A stretch of 64,000 nucleotides of DNA, taken from the NCBI GenBank assembly GCA_007859835.1, contig SJPJ01000001.1:2713257-2777256 (forward strand), written 5' to 3'. Source of the stretch: Novipirellula herctigrandis (GTDB lineage: Bacteria > Planctomycetota > Planctomycetia > Pirellulales > Pirellulaceae). Every line of letters starts with the position of its first letter. The first letter of the stretch is position 1. Both the position numbers and the translations under genes were made by a program. Under the pieces are notes generated by a model that was not told where the DNA came from, did no database searches, and saw nothing but the letters and a program-made list of their open reading frames with translations. Shown here one piece after another: positions 36,988 to 46,586 of the stretch.

Positions 36988-38685
36988 ATGAACCAGGATA
37001 TTGGGGATCTGATATTTCAAGCAATTGACGAGAAAATCTCGGCCGATGACTTTGAACGTCTTCAGGATGCAATCGAGAACGACCAAGAAGTATGTGTTGA
37101 GTATCTTCGAGTGGTGAATTTGAGTGAAAGCTTGGAGGAAATTGCACACAACCGAGCCATAGACGACGCACCGACGCTGCCAAAGATGACGCAGCCAAAG
37201 AGATTGTTGAATTCAGCATCCGACTCCGCCTCACGAACGCGTCCGTTCTCTTCCATTACTTGGCTTTCGGTTGTTGCAGCAACACTGCTCATCGGAGTCA
37301 CACTTGGTTGGTATTGGTTACCGCTAATGCAGACGACCGCAGAGAACAAGTCAGTGACGGAGATTGTGCCTGCTGTCAAAAACGCCCCGACGACGGACGA
37401 TGCTGTAGACTCAGAACCCTTGTATGTCGCCCAAATCACAAGCGTGACAACCGACGTCGTATGGGGAAAAGGCACGGCCGCCGCCGACTTTCTATTGCGG
37501 GTCCGCAGAGGCGATCGTTTGGAGATCGAAACCGGCTTGGTTCATGTGGAATACTTCTCCGGTGCAAAGCTGATCATTAACGGCCCTTCGACCTTCGTCA
37601 CCACCGGCATACACTCGGGAAGACTTGAACGAGGCCAAGTAACGGGCAAGGTGGAAGGCGGTGATTTTTTACTAACCACTCCTTCGGCAAGAGTCCTCGA
37701 CTTAGGGACGGAATTCGGCGTGGCTGTGAACGACGCCAACGGGACCGACGTTTGTGTGTTTGATGGCGAGGTGGAAGTCCTTTCGGATCTCGCGGGAAGT
37801 GAGTCGCGACGCCCGGTCTCTTTGACCGAAGGCATGTCAGCAAGAGTTGACCACGAAGGAGACATCAACCAAGCTTTGGCCGTCGATACGAAACAGTTCA
37901 CCCGTGAGTTTCCAGGGACGCTTTCGAGGGACGCTAGCCAAATTAGCCTTGTGGATCTCTTGAGCGCCACGTCGGAAAATCACTTTCGATTGGCTGGGGT
38001 CATCGCAGCCGACACGGGTGCCCCGGACCAAAACCCTTGGCTGAAGAACGACGGGCCCGGAAACAGTTTGAGCCGGGATTATCAACGGACTTTCTGGCAC
38101 CCCTATGTCGATGGTGTGTTCATCCCAACGGAAAGCGGCACTAACACGCAGCTGGACTCGTTGAACCATCAAGTGAATTTGCCAAATTCCTCGGGGCAAA
38201 CGTGGGGGCCAATATGGTCGCGTCGGAAAATCAACGGACCGTCCGCAATGGTAGTGCTAGATGACTACTGGGGCACGGAGACTCTCGAACACGTCATCAA
38301 ACGGCTGGATCATTGCAACACCGGGATGATCGGCATTCACTCCAACGCCGGAGTCACATTTGACCTCGATGCTGTACGACGCCACGCTGGTTCACCAACG
38401 GAGTTCTCTGGTATCCTCAGCAATCTTGACAACTCCGAGCTTAGGCGTGCCACCCCCGATCCCAATTGGCTCAAGAAGAAACATTTCAGTGCCGATTTTC
38501 GAGTGTTTGTAGATGGAGAGCTTCGAGCCAGTCGACTCGATTTTTCCCGCGCTGATGGCGAGATGACGATATCGGTCAAGCTAACCGACGAGGACCGCTT
38601 TCTGACCTTCGTCTCTACTGACTTTGATACTTTCAACGGTTTCGATCACGTTGTTGTGATCGACCCCGTGCTGAATTTGAAATAA
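36988..38685 (+). CDS. FecR-like anti-sigma protein without sigma partner
   Basis: A 565-residue membrane protein of the same design as 14051-15649. Residues 1-60 are the cytoplasmic part (DLIFQAIDEKISADDFERLQ), a membrane segment lies at about 90-111, and the FecR domain at about 150-290 has FLLRVRRGDRLEIETGLVHV and LLTTPSARVLDLGTEFGVAV. Residues 330-565 form a C-terminal jelly-roll-like sensor region ending in FDHVVVIDPVLNLK. Unlike the other FecR gene, no ECF sigma gene adjoins it on either side. It may pair with the orphan sigma factor at 7423-7977 or with one elsewhere. Convergent with the sulfatase at 38836. Confidence 0.86.
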   Translation: MNQDIGDLIFQAIDEKISADDFERLQDAIENDQEVCVEYLRVVNLSESLEEIAHNRAIDDAPTLPKMTQPKRLLNSASDSASRTRPFSSITWLSVVAATLLIGVTLGWYWLPLMQTTAENKSVTEIVPAVKNAPTTDDAVDSEPLYVAQITSVTTDVVWGKGTAAADFLLRVRRGDRLEIETGLVHVEYFSGAKLIINGPSTFVTTGIHSGRLERGQVTGKVEGGDFLLTTPSARVLDLGTEFGVAVNDANGTDVCVFDGEVEVLSDLAGSESRRPVSLTEGMSARVDHEGDINQALAVDTKQFTREFPGTLSRDASQISLVDLLSATSENHFRLAGVIAADTGAPDQNPWLKNDGPGNSLSRDYQRTFWHPYVDGVFIPTESGTNTQLDSLNHQVNLPNSSGQTWGPIWSRRKINGPSAMVVLDDYWGTETLEHVIKRLDHCNTGMIGIHSNAGVTFDLDAVRRHAGSPTEFSGILSNLDNSELRRATPDPNWLKKKHFSADFRVFVDGELRASRLDFSRADGEMTISVKLTDEDRFLTFVSTDFDTFNGFDHVVVIDPVLNLK

Positions 38686-38835
38686 CAACTATCCGGCACA
38701 ATCCGGTTTCCGGTGGAGCACCAACCCTTTCTGATGTAGCCCACTCGGAAAGCGAGTACTGCAATCAACGAATCCTCCTGACAAGCTTTCGTTTCCGCAT
38801 TTGTCATTGAGCATCAAATCGTTGGCGGCAGTCAA

Positions 38836-40404
38836 CTAAAAACCAAGTTGTTTCTTATCGACCGTTGTCTCTCCGCTTGCTTTTTCAGGAGCAACACGAT
38901 GAATGATCGCTTGGAATTCAGCAACCTGCTGCGGATAATCTGCCGCAAGGTCTTTGGTTTCGCCTGGGTCTTCGGAAAGGTGGAAGAGCAGTCCAGGTTC
39001 ATCGACCGTCGTTCGGATCCACTCGCCAATACCTCCACGCTCGGTGATATTGCCCGGCGGAATGTATTTCCAGTTTCCTTTGCGCACCGCGATTTGAGTA
39101 AGCGCTTCTTGGATCACAAAGTCGCGTCCCTGTTGTGATTTGCCCAACAACGCGGGTAGAAGATTCTCGCCATCGGCACCCGCACCTTCCAGCATCGGTT
39201 GCCCAATCAACGCCGCGACCGACGCATAGATATCGACTTGACTAACAAGCGCATCTGAAATGCCGGGGGTAACATTGCCGGGCCACGACACGATCAACGG
39301 CATCCGCGTGCCTCCTTCCCAACGACTGTATTTCCCGCCTCGCCAAGGACCGGCCGCTTTGTGCTCGCCCTGGTTCTCAATCGCGCCTTCCCAATAGCCA
39401 TCGAATTGAACGGGGCCGTTATCAGATGAAATAATGATCAGCGTGTTATCGTATTGCCCGTTCGCTTTAAGCGACTCTACAAGGCGTCCAATACACCAAT
39501 CAAACAGCGCCAACGCATCACCGCGAGGACCAAGACTGGTTGAACCTTGAAACCGACGATGCACGACGCGAGGAACATGGTTCTCATTCGGTGCATAGTA
39601 GAGGAAGAACGGTTGTTCCCTTTTCTGGTCAACGAACTCGATGGCTTTGCCAAGATAGTCGTCAGCCATGTTCTCATCAGTAAAGCGAGCCTTCTTTCCA
39701 CCGGTCATGAATCCGATACGGCTAACACCGTTGACGATCGTCCCGGAGTGCTGCTCATCCGCTTGAACCTTTAAGAGTTCAGGATGGGATATACCCGTTG
39801 GTTCGTTACCGACCATTTCCTCATAGTTGACTTGCACTGGATCGTTCGGATCCAAGTTGACGATCCGTCCATTCTCGATATAGACCGAGGGAACACGGTC
39901 GGCAGTTGCAGCCATATTGAACGAATAATCGAAACCCACTTCTTTCGGACCAGGCTCAATTTGAGCGTTCCAATCAAGCGGTTCCTCAGCCGACCCAAGC
40001 CCTAAGTGCCATTTCCCAACGAGCGCAGTGGAGTAGCCGTTATCTCGAAGAAAAGTTGCGATAGTGGGGCGTGATGGATCAATAATCAATGGAGCGTTGC
40101 CCGGCAGGATCTGAGCGGATTGGTTGCGAAACGCATATTCGCCGGTCAGCAGCGAATAACGCGATGGCGTACATGTTGCGGCACTACAATACGCTGACAG
40201 AAAACGAACACCACTTTTGGCAAGCGAGTCAATATTTGCCGTGTCAACACCGACTCCGCCGTAGCAACTGAAATCGCCAAAGCCAATGTCATCGCCATAG
40301 ATGATGATAATGTTCGGTCGCTCCGCCGCTTCGCCCCCTTTCGCCAAAAGCAACGAAAGCAGAGTCACAGCGACAACAACAGTTAGCGAGGATGCTCTTC
40401 TCAT
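38836..40404 (-). CDS. S1 sulfatase
   Basis: Secreted sulfatase of 522 residues with the signal MRRASSLTVVVAVTLLSLLL ending near GGEA. Metal site IYGDDIGFGDFSCYGG; formylglycine site CTPSR at C78 (TCTPSRYSLLTGEYAFRNQ), GKWHLGLG, then SSDNGPVQFDGYW. All catalytic landmarks are normal. It is the last gene of the minus-strand carrageenan block and lies 112 bp downstream of a GH110 gene, suggesting that it acts on the same galactan fragments. Confidence 0.93.
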   Translation of the reverse strand: MRRASSLTVVVAVTLLSLLLAKGGEAAERPNIIIIYGDDIGFGDFSCYGGVGVDTANIDSLAKSGVRFLSAYCSAATCTPSRYSLLTGEYAFRNQSAQILPGNAPLIIDPSRPTIATFLRDNGYSTALVGKWHLGLGSAEEPLDWNAQIEPGPKEVGFDYSFNMAATADRVPSVYIENGRIVNLDPNDPVQVNYEEMVGNEPTGISHPELLKVQADEQHSGTIVNGVSRIGFMTGGKKARFTDENMADDYLGKAIEFVDQKREQPFFLYYAPNENHVPRVVHRRFQGSTSLGPRGDALALFDWCIGRLVESLKANGQYDNTLIIISSDNGPVQFDGYWEGAIENQGEHKAAGPWRGGKYSRWEGGTRMPLIVSWPGNVTPGISDALVSQVDIYASVAALIGQPMLEGAGADGENLLPALLGKSQQGRDFVIQEALTQIAVRKGNWKYIPPGNITERGGIGEWIRTTVDEPGLLFHLSEDPGETKDLAADYPQQVAEFQAIIHRVAPEKASGETTVDKKQLGF

Positions 40405-40516
40405 AGGAGTGCCTTATTTGTTTGGAATCGTTAAAAGGATGATCGTCGTCCTTCGCTTAGCGAAAAAACCAAGTCATTCAACTTCGCACAGCAAAAGGTA
40501 AAACTAAATTGAATGA

Positions 40517-42346
40517 TCAAAAGCCATGATTACCTTCGACTCGAAGGGTTCTGCGTGTCGCCTCATCCGCTTGGACCGACTTCGTGCTTGTGCCTTCGTA
40601 TTGGTTATTCGTGATCTCAACATTGCGGCAGTTTATCAAATCGAAGCGGTGCGCATCGGGGTGCAGTGGCTGGGCATCAGTGGTCTGTTTGATCGTGTTC
40701 CCCGCAATAACCAAACCATCTACTCGGTCCGCCCACACAATACGGTTGTCGAAGGTTTCAATGGCGTTGTTTTCGAACCGGATATTACGATCGTACAACT
40801 CGTCTTGATGGAATGCTTTCCCAAGCCTTGGAGTGATCCAGAGTATAGCATGCTCCATCCCGCTATAAGCACAATGCTTGAAGCGATTGTTTCGAATGAC
40901 AACGTCCTCAACAGAGCCAGATTCGAACCAGAAAAACGACTCGCCACGAAAGAAGATCGACGACATCATCGATGAGAAGTCGTTGTCCTCGATGACAATT
41001 TTTTGTGGCGTCTTTAGCACCACGTTGCGTGCACGATGATTTTGAATTGTACAACCGCGCATCGTAAACGAAGGGTTCCACGTCTTGTTTTCAAGTAGAT
41101 CGCCAACATCCAAATCAGCGGGCAACGGGCTCTTGAATTGCAATTGGACGAAACGCTCGTTAACCACCTCAACCGAGATGACTTCATTCGCCGCAGCTCG
41201 AGCAGGGCTTGGGCAGTGAATGAACCAAATCGCATCGCCTACCCCAGCAAACTCAAATCCCATCTGTTCAAAGTGCTTCAACTGCACGCGGACGGTGTGG
41301 GTATCGATCACCTCATCCACTTCGGCATAAGTTCCATGCACATTGGTGCCATCGTCAAGCATGTTCTCGAAACGACACTTTTCTATCAGCAAATCGCCTC
41401 GGCAATTGCAAAAGTGGGTGGCGTCGGCTGTTGTGGAGACAACTCGGTTGGTCCCCTCTCGCAAATAGATCCCACAATTTGCGAGCGTCGCATGCTCGGA
41501 CCTTTCGAACAAAAACCCCATCCCCAATGCGTGGTGAATCACCACCGATTCAAAGCGAATATTCTCACATAACTTGACTTGGAACGCCGGCGCGTAACGA
41601 TCATGCTCACGATCCCCTTTGGAACTGAGCAACGAACCAACCGGCGGGTATTGCCTAAGTGGTTCATGAAACCGCAGGATGCCATCGTCTCTTTGCTCGA
41701 CCCACCGAGGTTGACTATGCAAATCCCACGCACCATGAACCACTCGCTTGAGCACAGGTTCGAAGGCGAGGGTACTTCCTAGTTCGGAGTAATTAAACCC
41801 GTCCACGTTAGGGAATTCCAATCGATGCTGATGCAGACGCCATGAAAAACCGTCCGTAAACGGCTTAATGTCTCGCCACCCTTCATCAGAATTGCACTCC
41901 ACGACGGTCCCCAGAAAAGTGAAGGGGATGTCCCAATCCAATGTCAGGTTCTTCACCGTCACTTTGTCACAGTTTTCGAATTGGAACGGAGCCATTCGGC
42001 CATGAAAGATGAACTCCGCGCCATTCCCCTCGATTTCAACGGAGTCGAAGTCCTCAAAAAGGAACGCAATCTTCTTGAGACCATTTCCATGGTTGGTAAT
42101 CGTGCAGTACTTATCCGTGGCATAGTCTGGACGAAAACGATAGGTGCCTTTGGAAAAGACCAACTTGACATCACGGCCGGAAACACCGTCGATCGCCCCA
42201 CGCACGACCGGGGTCATGTCGTCGGCAACCGGTTTGATCTCAATCACTTGGCGAGCCTGGACCTCTGACACAAACGCTAGCAGCGAGGCAAAGACCATCG
42301 GAAGACAAAATGCAAACAGTCTTAGAAATTGATTTCGAAGTATCAT
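40517..42346 (-). CDS. GH110 alpha-1,3-galactosidase-like enzyme
   Basis: A 609-residue secreted right-handed beta-helix protein. GH110 enzymes cleave terminal alpha-1,3-linked galactose by inversion; marine members have been tied to carrageenan breakdown. Family landmarks: ITNHGNGLKKIAF, FIFHGRMAPF, GMGFLFERSEHATLANCGIY, STTADATHFCNCRGDLLIE and ENMLDDGTNVHGTYAEV. The adjacent D331-D332 pair is the conserved catalytic acid pair of the family. The signal ends near SEVQA. A paralogue lies at 51220-53034, with the two carrageenase candidates between them. Gaps to the neighbours are 112 and 245 bp. Confidence 0.87.
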   Translation of the reverse strand: MILRNQFLRLFAFCLPMVFASLLAFVSEVQARQVIEIKPVADDMTPVVRGAIDGVSGRDVKLVFSKGTYRFRPDYATDKYCTITNHGNGLKKIAFLFEDFDSVEIEGNGAEFIFHGRMAPFQFENCDKVTVKNLTLDWDIPFTFLGTVVECNSDEGWRDIKPFTDGFSWRLHQHRLEFPNVDGFNYSELGSTLAFEPVLKRVVHGAWDLHSQPRWVEQRDDGILRFHEPLRQYPPVGSLLSSKGDREHDRYAPAFQVKLCENIRFESVVIHHALGMGFLFERSEHATLANCGIYLREGTNRVVSTTADATHFCNCRGDLLIEKCRFENMLDDGTNVHGTYAEVDEVIDTHTVRVQLKHFEQMGFEFAGVGDAIWFIHCPSPARAAANEVISVEVVNERFVQLQFKSPLPADLDVGDLLENKTWNPSFTMRGCTIQNHRARNVVLKTPQKIVIEDNDFSSMMSSIFFRGESFFWFESGSVEDVVIRNNRFKHCAYSGMEHAILWITPRLGKAFHQDELYDRNIRFENNAIETFDNRIVWADRVDGLVIAGNTIKQTTDAQPLHPDAHRFDLINCRNVEITNNQYEGTSTKSVQADEATRRTLRVEGNHGF

Positions 42347-42591
42347 AAATAGTTTCCATTCAAAAAGTCCGCTCGGCGGAAGTCCTCAATTGGACCTCTT
42401 TCGTTCACTCGACGCTCTTACCGATCACATTCAAACTTTGGTTCATAACAACCTGATCGAGTGACCGGAAGGATAAAGGGCCGTCAATCATCGAACGATC
42501 ATTGTCTCAGAAAAACGGTTTTCGATGCTAAAAAGTGTATTGCCGTTTCGGTTGCATTGGCCAGCAAACCAGGTCGCAAGCAAATCCTTCG

Positions 42592-43524
42592 TTATTGGTC
42601 GCCATCTCCGTTGATCACGTTATCGATCCAATCCCTCGCTTGTTTGCGGTACTCACTTTCTTTGTGCATCCAAAGATCCGTGTGGGGATGCATAACCTTC
42701 CCCTCGGGAATGTCAAAGATACACGTTGTCGGCACATCGAGAAACGTAAACCGGGCTAACTCACTATGGTCGCCGAGGTACTGATCTCTCAACTGGGACG
42801 CGCGCGTGCTGCACACCAACACGGGTCTTCCCTCAAGTCGTGCCAGACGGATCAGAGCGGATTCGCGATCACAGTCTGGATAGTTCCATTCTCTTTCCCC
42901 GTCGAAATGATCATGGGTAAAAAAGCCTTTCCAAAGTGCGGCAATCTCGTTGTCAGCAAGTCCAATGTAGCTAATCGCGATAGAACCCCGTGAGAAACCG
43001 CAAACAAGGACATTGCCTGGGTCGCCCCCGAATTGTTCACAAATCCTTGGTACATTGATCTTGCAATAATCGATCGTTGCCTGGCGGTCACCCCATTTGG
43101 TAAGGGCATTCTCTGTCAGGTTCTTTTCGACACAGGGCATCGTTACCCAAATAAAACCACGACCTCCACTCATACCATATCCTAAATTGGCATCTTCCAC
43201 CTTTCCGGTCGAATGGCTAGGAGGCCAATAATTCCCCGTGTACTCAATGATGACCGGAAACTTACCGCCCGGTGTCCAGTCAACAGGCAGGTACAATGCA
43301 TGATGAACCTTGGTACCGACATACTCCGGGGCAACCTGGCGCACACGTTTTCCCGGTTTTGGATCGCCAGTGGTCATCACGGGGGTAACTAGGTCACACG
43401 GGGCACTCACGACATCTTGGGCCTGCCCCAAGCTCGCCACTACACAAAGCAAGATCGTCATCAATACGATTTTCGTTCGAATCGATCGATTGCGTTGGTA
43501 GGATCCACTGAAATTGCCAACCAT
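42592..43524 (-). CDS. Secreted alpha/beta hydrolase, possible esterase
   Basis: A 310-residue protein with an extended n-region and hydrophobic signal (RTKIVLMTILLCVVASLGQA). The alpha/beta-hydrolase nucleophile elbow is VLVCGFSRGSIAISYIG, Ser in G-x-S-x-G form. The strand before it, KFPVIIEYTGNYWPPSHSTG, would carry the oxyanion hole, and HPHTDLW late in the chain holds a candidate catalytic His. The ATG follows the stop of the sulfatase at 43525 with no gap (TAAATG), so translation is coupled. It may remove acyl or methyl groups from the algal polymer; no specific family is recognised. Confidence 0.75.
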   Translation of the reverse strand: MVGNFSGSYQRNRSIRTKIVLMTILLCVVASLGQAQDVVSAPCDLVTPVMTTGDPKPGKRVRQVAPEYVGTKVHHALYLPVDWTPGGKFPVIIEYTGNYWPPSHSTGKVEDANLGYGMSGGRGFIWVTMPCVEKNLTENALTKWGDRQATIDYCKINVPRICEQFGGDPGNVLVCGFSRGSIAISYIGLADNEIAALWKGFFTHDHFDGEREWNYPDCDRESALIRLARLEGRPVLVCSTRASQLRDQYLGDHSELARFTFLDVPTTCIFDIPEGKVMHPHTDLWMHKESEYRKQARDWIDNVINGDGDQ

Positions 43525-45078
43525 TTAGCGTTTCTTCTTTTTCTTATTCATTTTCAATTTGGCTGAGAGAGTCATCGCTGGGCGAGCAACGCTTTCACTT
43601 GGCCCTCGAAAAACATAGGGCTCCCAAAGAGCAACCGCTGCTTCCCATTCCTCTAAGGTTCGCGTCGGATACCATGCGGGCCAGCCATGAACGTTGTAGT
43701 CATAGTTGTCAGCGTTTTCATGCACCCATTGATCGACCGTCGACGTAGGACAAACGGCGGGGTAAGCATCGCTCGCACGAAATTCATCCGACACGCCTTG
43801 ATCATCAATCACACCTTTGCGCCAATGATCCAACTCCGCAAGCAACTCTGCTTTGACATCCGCATAGTTAGGATCGTCCGCAACGTTATTTACCTCGTGC
43901 GGATCATGACGCAAATCAAATAGCTCGACCTTTGGTTTAGACGGGGCAAAGAAACGAGCCTGCGTGGGCGTCAGTTCGCCTTTCATCTTCAGGACGTTCA
44001 TCTCTGCGAGCACCGGATACGCACCTTCCTTGTAATTATTGTATTGGCACCATGGACGCTCCGGCATCAAATTCAAGATCAACTTATAATTCTTCGAACG
44101 AATCGCTCGCATCGAATCGTGTGTTTCATCCATCTTATCGCGTGCTGCGAACACATACTGGCGGTCCTTCACATCGTCGCTGAACAAACTCTTTCCATGC
44201 AAAGGAACCGGAGGCGTGATCTCGGCAGCCTCGAGAACGGTCGCACAAATATCGATCGCCATTACCATGTCGCCATTGACTTGCCCTGGGGCAACTTGAC
44301 CTGGCCAACGCATGATCATTGGTATGTGTAGTCCGCCATCGTAGAGAAACTGTTTCCCTCGAATGTGACAACGCCCATGATCTCCAATAAAGAAGACAAT
44401 CGTGTTCTCAGCGAGCCCCTCGTCATCCAAACGCTTCAGCAACTGACCGACTTCGCGATCAACCAATTGCATTTGTTCGAGACCGTTTGCCCAATCGCGT
44501 CGACAAAACGGTGTATCCGGATAGTATGGCGGCAACTCTACATCCTTGGGATCAATGGGACGTAGCGGATCGCGATTCCACGAACGATGCGTACCGCCGA
44601 AGGTGATCCGAGCAAAGAAGGGTTGTCCCGGTTCTCGCCCGCTCCAATCTTCGCCCATAAACAAATCCGATTTCGAGTTAGGAGTGAAGTTACAATCGGT
44701 TTTCCAACTCATCAACGCGGTATAATACCCGGCCTCTTGAAAAAGATGCGGGATAGGTTTGATCCCGTGTGGCAACGGCTTCTTGTTGTATTCGCGATGC
44801 TGGTTTGCACCGATGTAGTTTTGGTGAAAACCGGTCATCATGGCGGAGCGTGAGGTCGAGCAAACGGGCGAAGTCGTGAACGCCGCAGTGTAGCGAATGC
44901 CCTCGGCTGCAAGCTTGTCCACATGAGGCGTATGAATCCCTTTGGTTCCGTAGCAAGAAAGATCGGGGGACCAATCTTCAATCGCAATCCAAAGGATATT
45001 CGGTCGTTCCGCAAAAACCTCCGCTGTAAACAACAGCACGAACGTCATCGTCAAAAACATTGCCAAGAATCGTTTCAT
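43525..45078 (-). CDS. S1 sulfatase with CSTSR active-site motif
   Basis: Secreted sulfatase of 517 residues, signal MKRFLAMFLTMTFVLLFTAE. The formylglycine site is CSTSR at C73 (PVCSTSRSAMMTG): the third position is Thr where maturation enzymes normally meet Pro or Ala. The metal site has Glu-Asp (WIAIEDWSPDLSCYG), a change also seen in N-sulfatase-like branches. The lysine segment reads SWKTDCNFTPN and the late pair is IGDHGRCHI. The C-terminus is a basic tail (KLKMNKKKKKR). It is coupled to the downstream hydrolase and lies 58 bp after another sulfatase. Confidence 0.9.
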   Translation of the reverse strand: MKRFLAMFLTMTFVLLFTAEVFAERPNILWIAIEDWSPDLSCYGTKGIHTPHVDKLAAEGIRYTAAFTTSPVCSTSRSAMMTGFHQNYIGANQHREYNKKPLPHGIKPIPHLFQEAGYYTALMSWKTDCNFTPNSKSDLFMGEDWSGREPGQPFFARITFGGTHRSWNRDPLRPIDPKDVELPPYYPDTPFCRRDWANGLEQMQLVDREVGQLLKRLDDEGLAENTIVFFIGDHGRCHIRGKQFLYDGGLHIPMIMRWPGQVAPGQVNGDMVMAIDICATVLEAAEITPPVPLHGKSLFSDDVKDRQYVFAARDKMDETHDSMRAIRSKNYKLILNLMPERPWCQYNNYKEGAYPVLAEMNVLKMKGELTPTQARFFAPSKPKVELFDLRHDPHEVNNVADDPNYADVKAELLAELDHWRKGVIDDQGVSDEFRASDAYPAVCPTSTVDQWVHENADNYDYNVHGWPAWYPTRTLEEWEAAVALWEPYVFRGPSESVARPAMTLSAKLKMNKKKKKR

Positions 45079-45136
45079 ATTTGCTTCTCTTATGAGTCTC
45101 TCTTAGGGACGGGGGTGCAACGCGATGAACACGCAA

Positions 45137-46516
45137 TCAAGGAGCATGTTGCAGTTGGATCAGGGCTTCGATTTCGGTTTGCAACTCAGGATGCTTGTCA
45201 GCAACATTGTGTTCTTCGCCCGGATCCGTAGACAAATCGTACAATTCCAGCAGCGACCGTGATGAGGAGGTATTGTAACGGACTGCTTTCCAATTGCCCT
45301 TCCGAACCGCAACACGGCCTTTCTTTGCGGGGAATTCCCAATAGAGAAAGTCATGCTTTTGTTGATTGTCACTTCCCAACAACGTTGGCAACATCGAGAC
45401 ACCGTCTCCTTCGCTAGGCAACGGTTTACCCACCAAATCAGCGAACGTCGGCATGATATCCCAGAACGCCGAAATGTGATCGGAAACGGATCCTGCTTGG
45501 ATCCGATGCGGCCATGCGGCGATCATCGGAACGCGAACGCCACCTTCGTAAAGGTCACGCTTGTAGCCGCGACATTGACCGTTCGAATTAAAATACTCCG
45601 GGTCGTGACCACCTTCGAGATGGGGGCCATTGTCAGAAGAAAAGATCACCAATGTTTTGTCGGCGATGCCTAGCGACTCCAATTCCGCCACCACTTCCCC
45701 AACATAATCATCCAACACATTGACCATCGCCGCGAAAGCCGCATGCCCTTCGGGCTGCCCGATGTAGTAGTCCTCGGGATAGTTCAACTCAGGCAAAAAC
45801 TTGCCTCGAAACTTGTTCATGTACTCTTCCGGTGCGATCATATCAGCATGAGGCTGCACGGCCGCGTAGTAGCAGAAGAATGGCTGGTCTTTGTTGCTTC
45901 GGATAAAATCCAATGCTTGAGCGTGAATAAAATCGGGAGCGTAATCCTTTGAGAACGAAGAAACATTGCCCCACAAAAACTCTCGCTGGTCATCACTCCA
46001 AAGCCACGCCGGATAGTAACAATGTGCAAGTCGTTGGCAGTTGTACCCATAGAAGCGATCAAAACCCATTTTCAAAGGATCGCTATCGCTGCCGGGATAC
46101 CCTAAACCCCATTTGCCGAAGACACCCGTTTGGTATCCTGCGGTTTGCAAATGCTTGGCGATGGTGTAAGTATCCGCCGGCATCGGCATTTGACCCTCGG
46201 GTGCATATTCTGCGTTGCCTCGAACTGCGGTATGCCCAGTGTGCAAACCGGTCATCAACGAACACCGCGACGGTGCGCAAACGGTGCTTCCCGAATAGTG
46301 CTGCGTAAACCGCATGCCTCGTTCAGCCAATTTGTCGATATTGGGAGTTTCATACTTTGTTTGCCCATAGCAACTCAAATCTCCATACCCCAAGTCGTCC
46401 GCCAAAATATAGACGATATTGGGTGTTTCTGCGGATGCAAAAGAGACCAATGTGAGACATGTAAAGATAAAGGAAACGCATCGCGAATGAAGCGAAAAGG
46501 GAACCGTTGATTTCAT
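45137..46516 (-). CDS. S1 sulfatase
   Basis: Secreted sulfatase of 459 residues. The start at 46516 is chosen for its signal (SLHSRCVSFIFTCLTLVSFA); the open frame upstream runs into the GH82 gene. Metal site LADDLGYGDLSCYG; formylglycine site CAPSR at C80 (VCAPSRCSLMTGLHTGHT). The GKWH segment is FGKWGLGYPG, with Gly for His, a pattern shared with the sulfatase at 4937-6310. Then SSDNGPHLEGGHDPEY. It follows the GH82-like gene by 70 bp in the same direction, so it is a good candidate for desulfating iota-type oligosaccharides. Confidence 0.92.
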   Translation of the reverse strand: MKSTVPFSLHSRCVSFIFTCLTLVSFASAETPNIVYILADDLGYGDLSCYGQTKYETPNIDKLAERGMRFTQHYSGSTVCAPSRCSLMTGLHTGHTAVRGNAEYAPEGQMPMPADTYTIAKHLQTAGYQTGVFGKWGLGYPGSDSDPLKMGFDRFYGYNCQRLAHCYYPAWLWSDDQREFLWGNVSSFSKDYAPDFIHAQALDFIRSNKDQPFFCYYAAVQPHADMIAPEEYMNKFRGKFLPELNYPEDYYIGQPEGHAAFAAMVNVLDDYVGEVVAELESLGIADKTLVIFSSDNGPHLEGGHDPEYFNSNGQCRGYKRDLYEGGVRVPMIAAWPHRIQAGSVSDHISAFWDIMPTFADLVGKPLPSEGDGVSMLPTLLGSDNQQKHDFLYWEFPAKKGRVAVRKGNWKAVRYNTSSSRSLLELYDLSTDPGEEHNVADKHPELQTEIEALIQLQHAP

Positions 46517-46586
46517 TGAAACTAATCCTGAGTTTTCTAAGTGCTTTGATGCTGACATGGATCGCCTAATTCGCTGCAGCCTTGCG

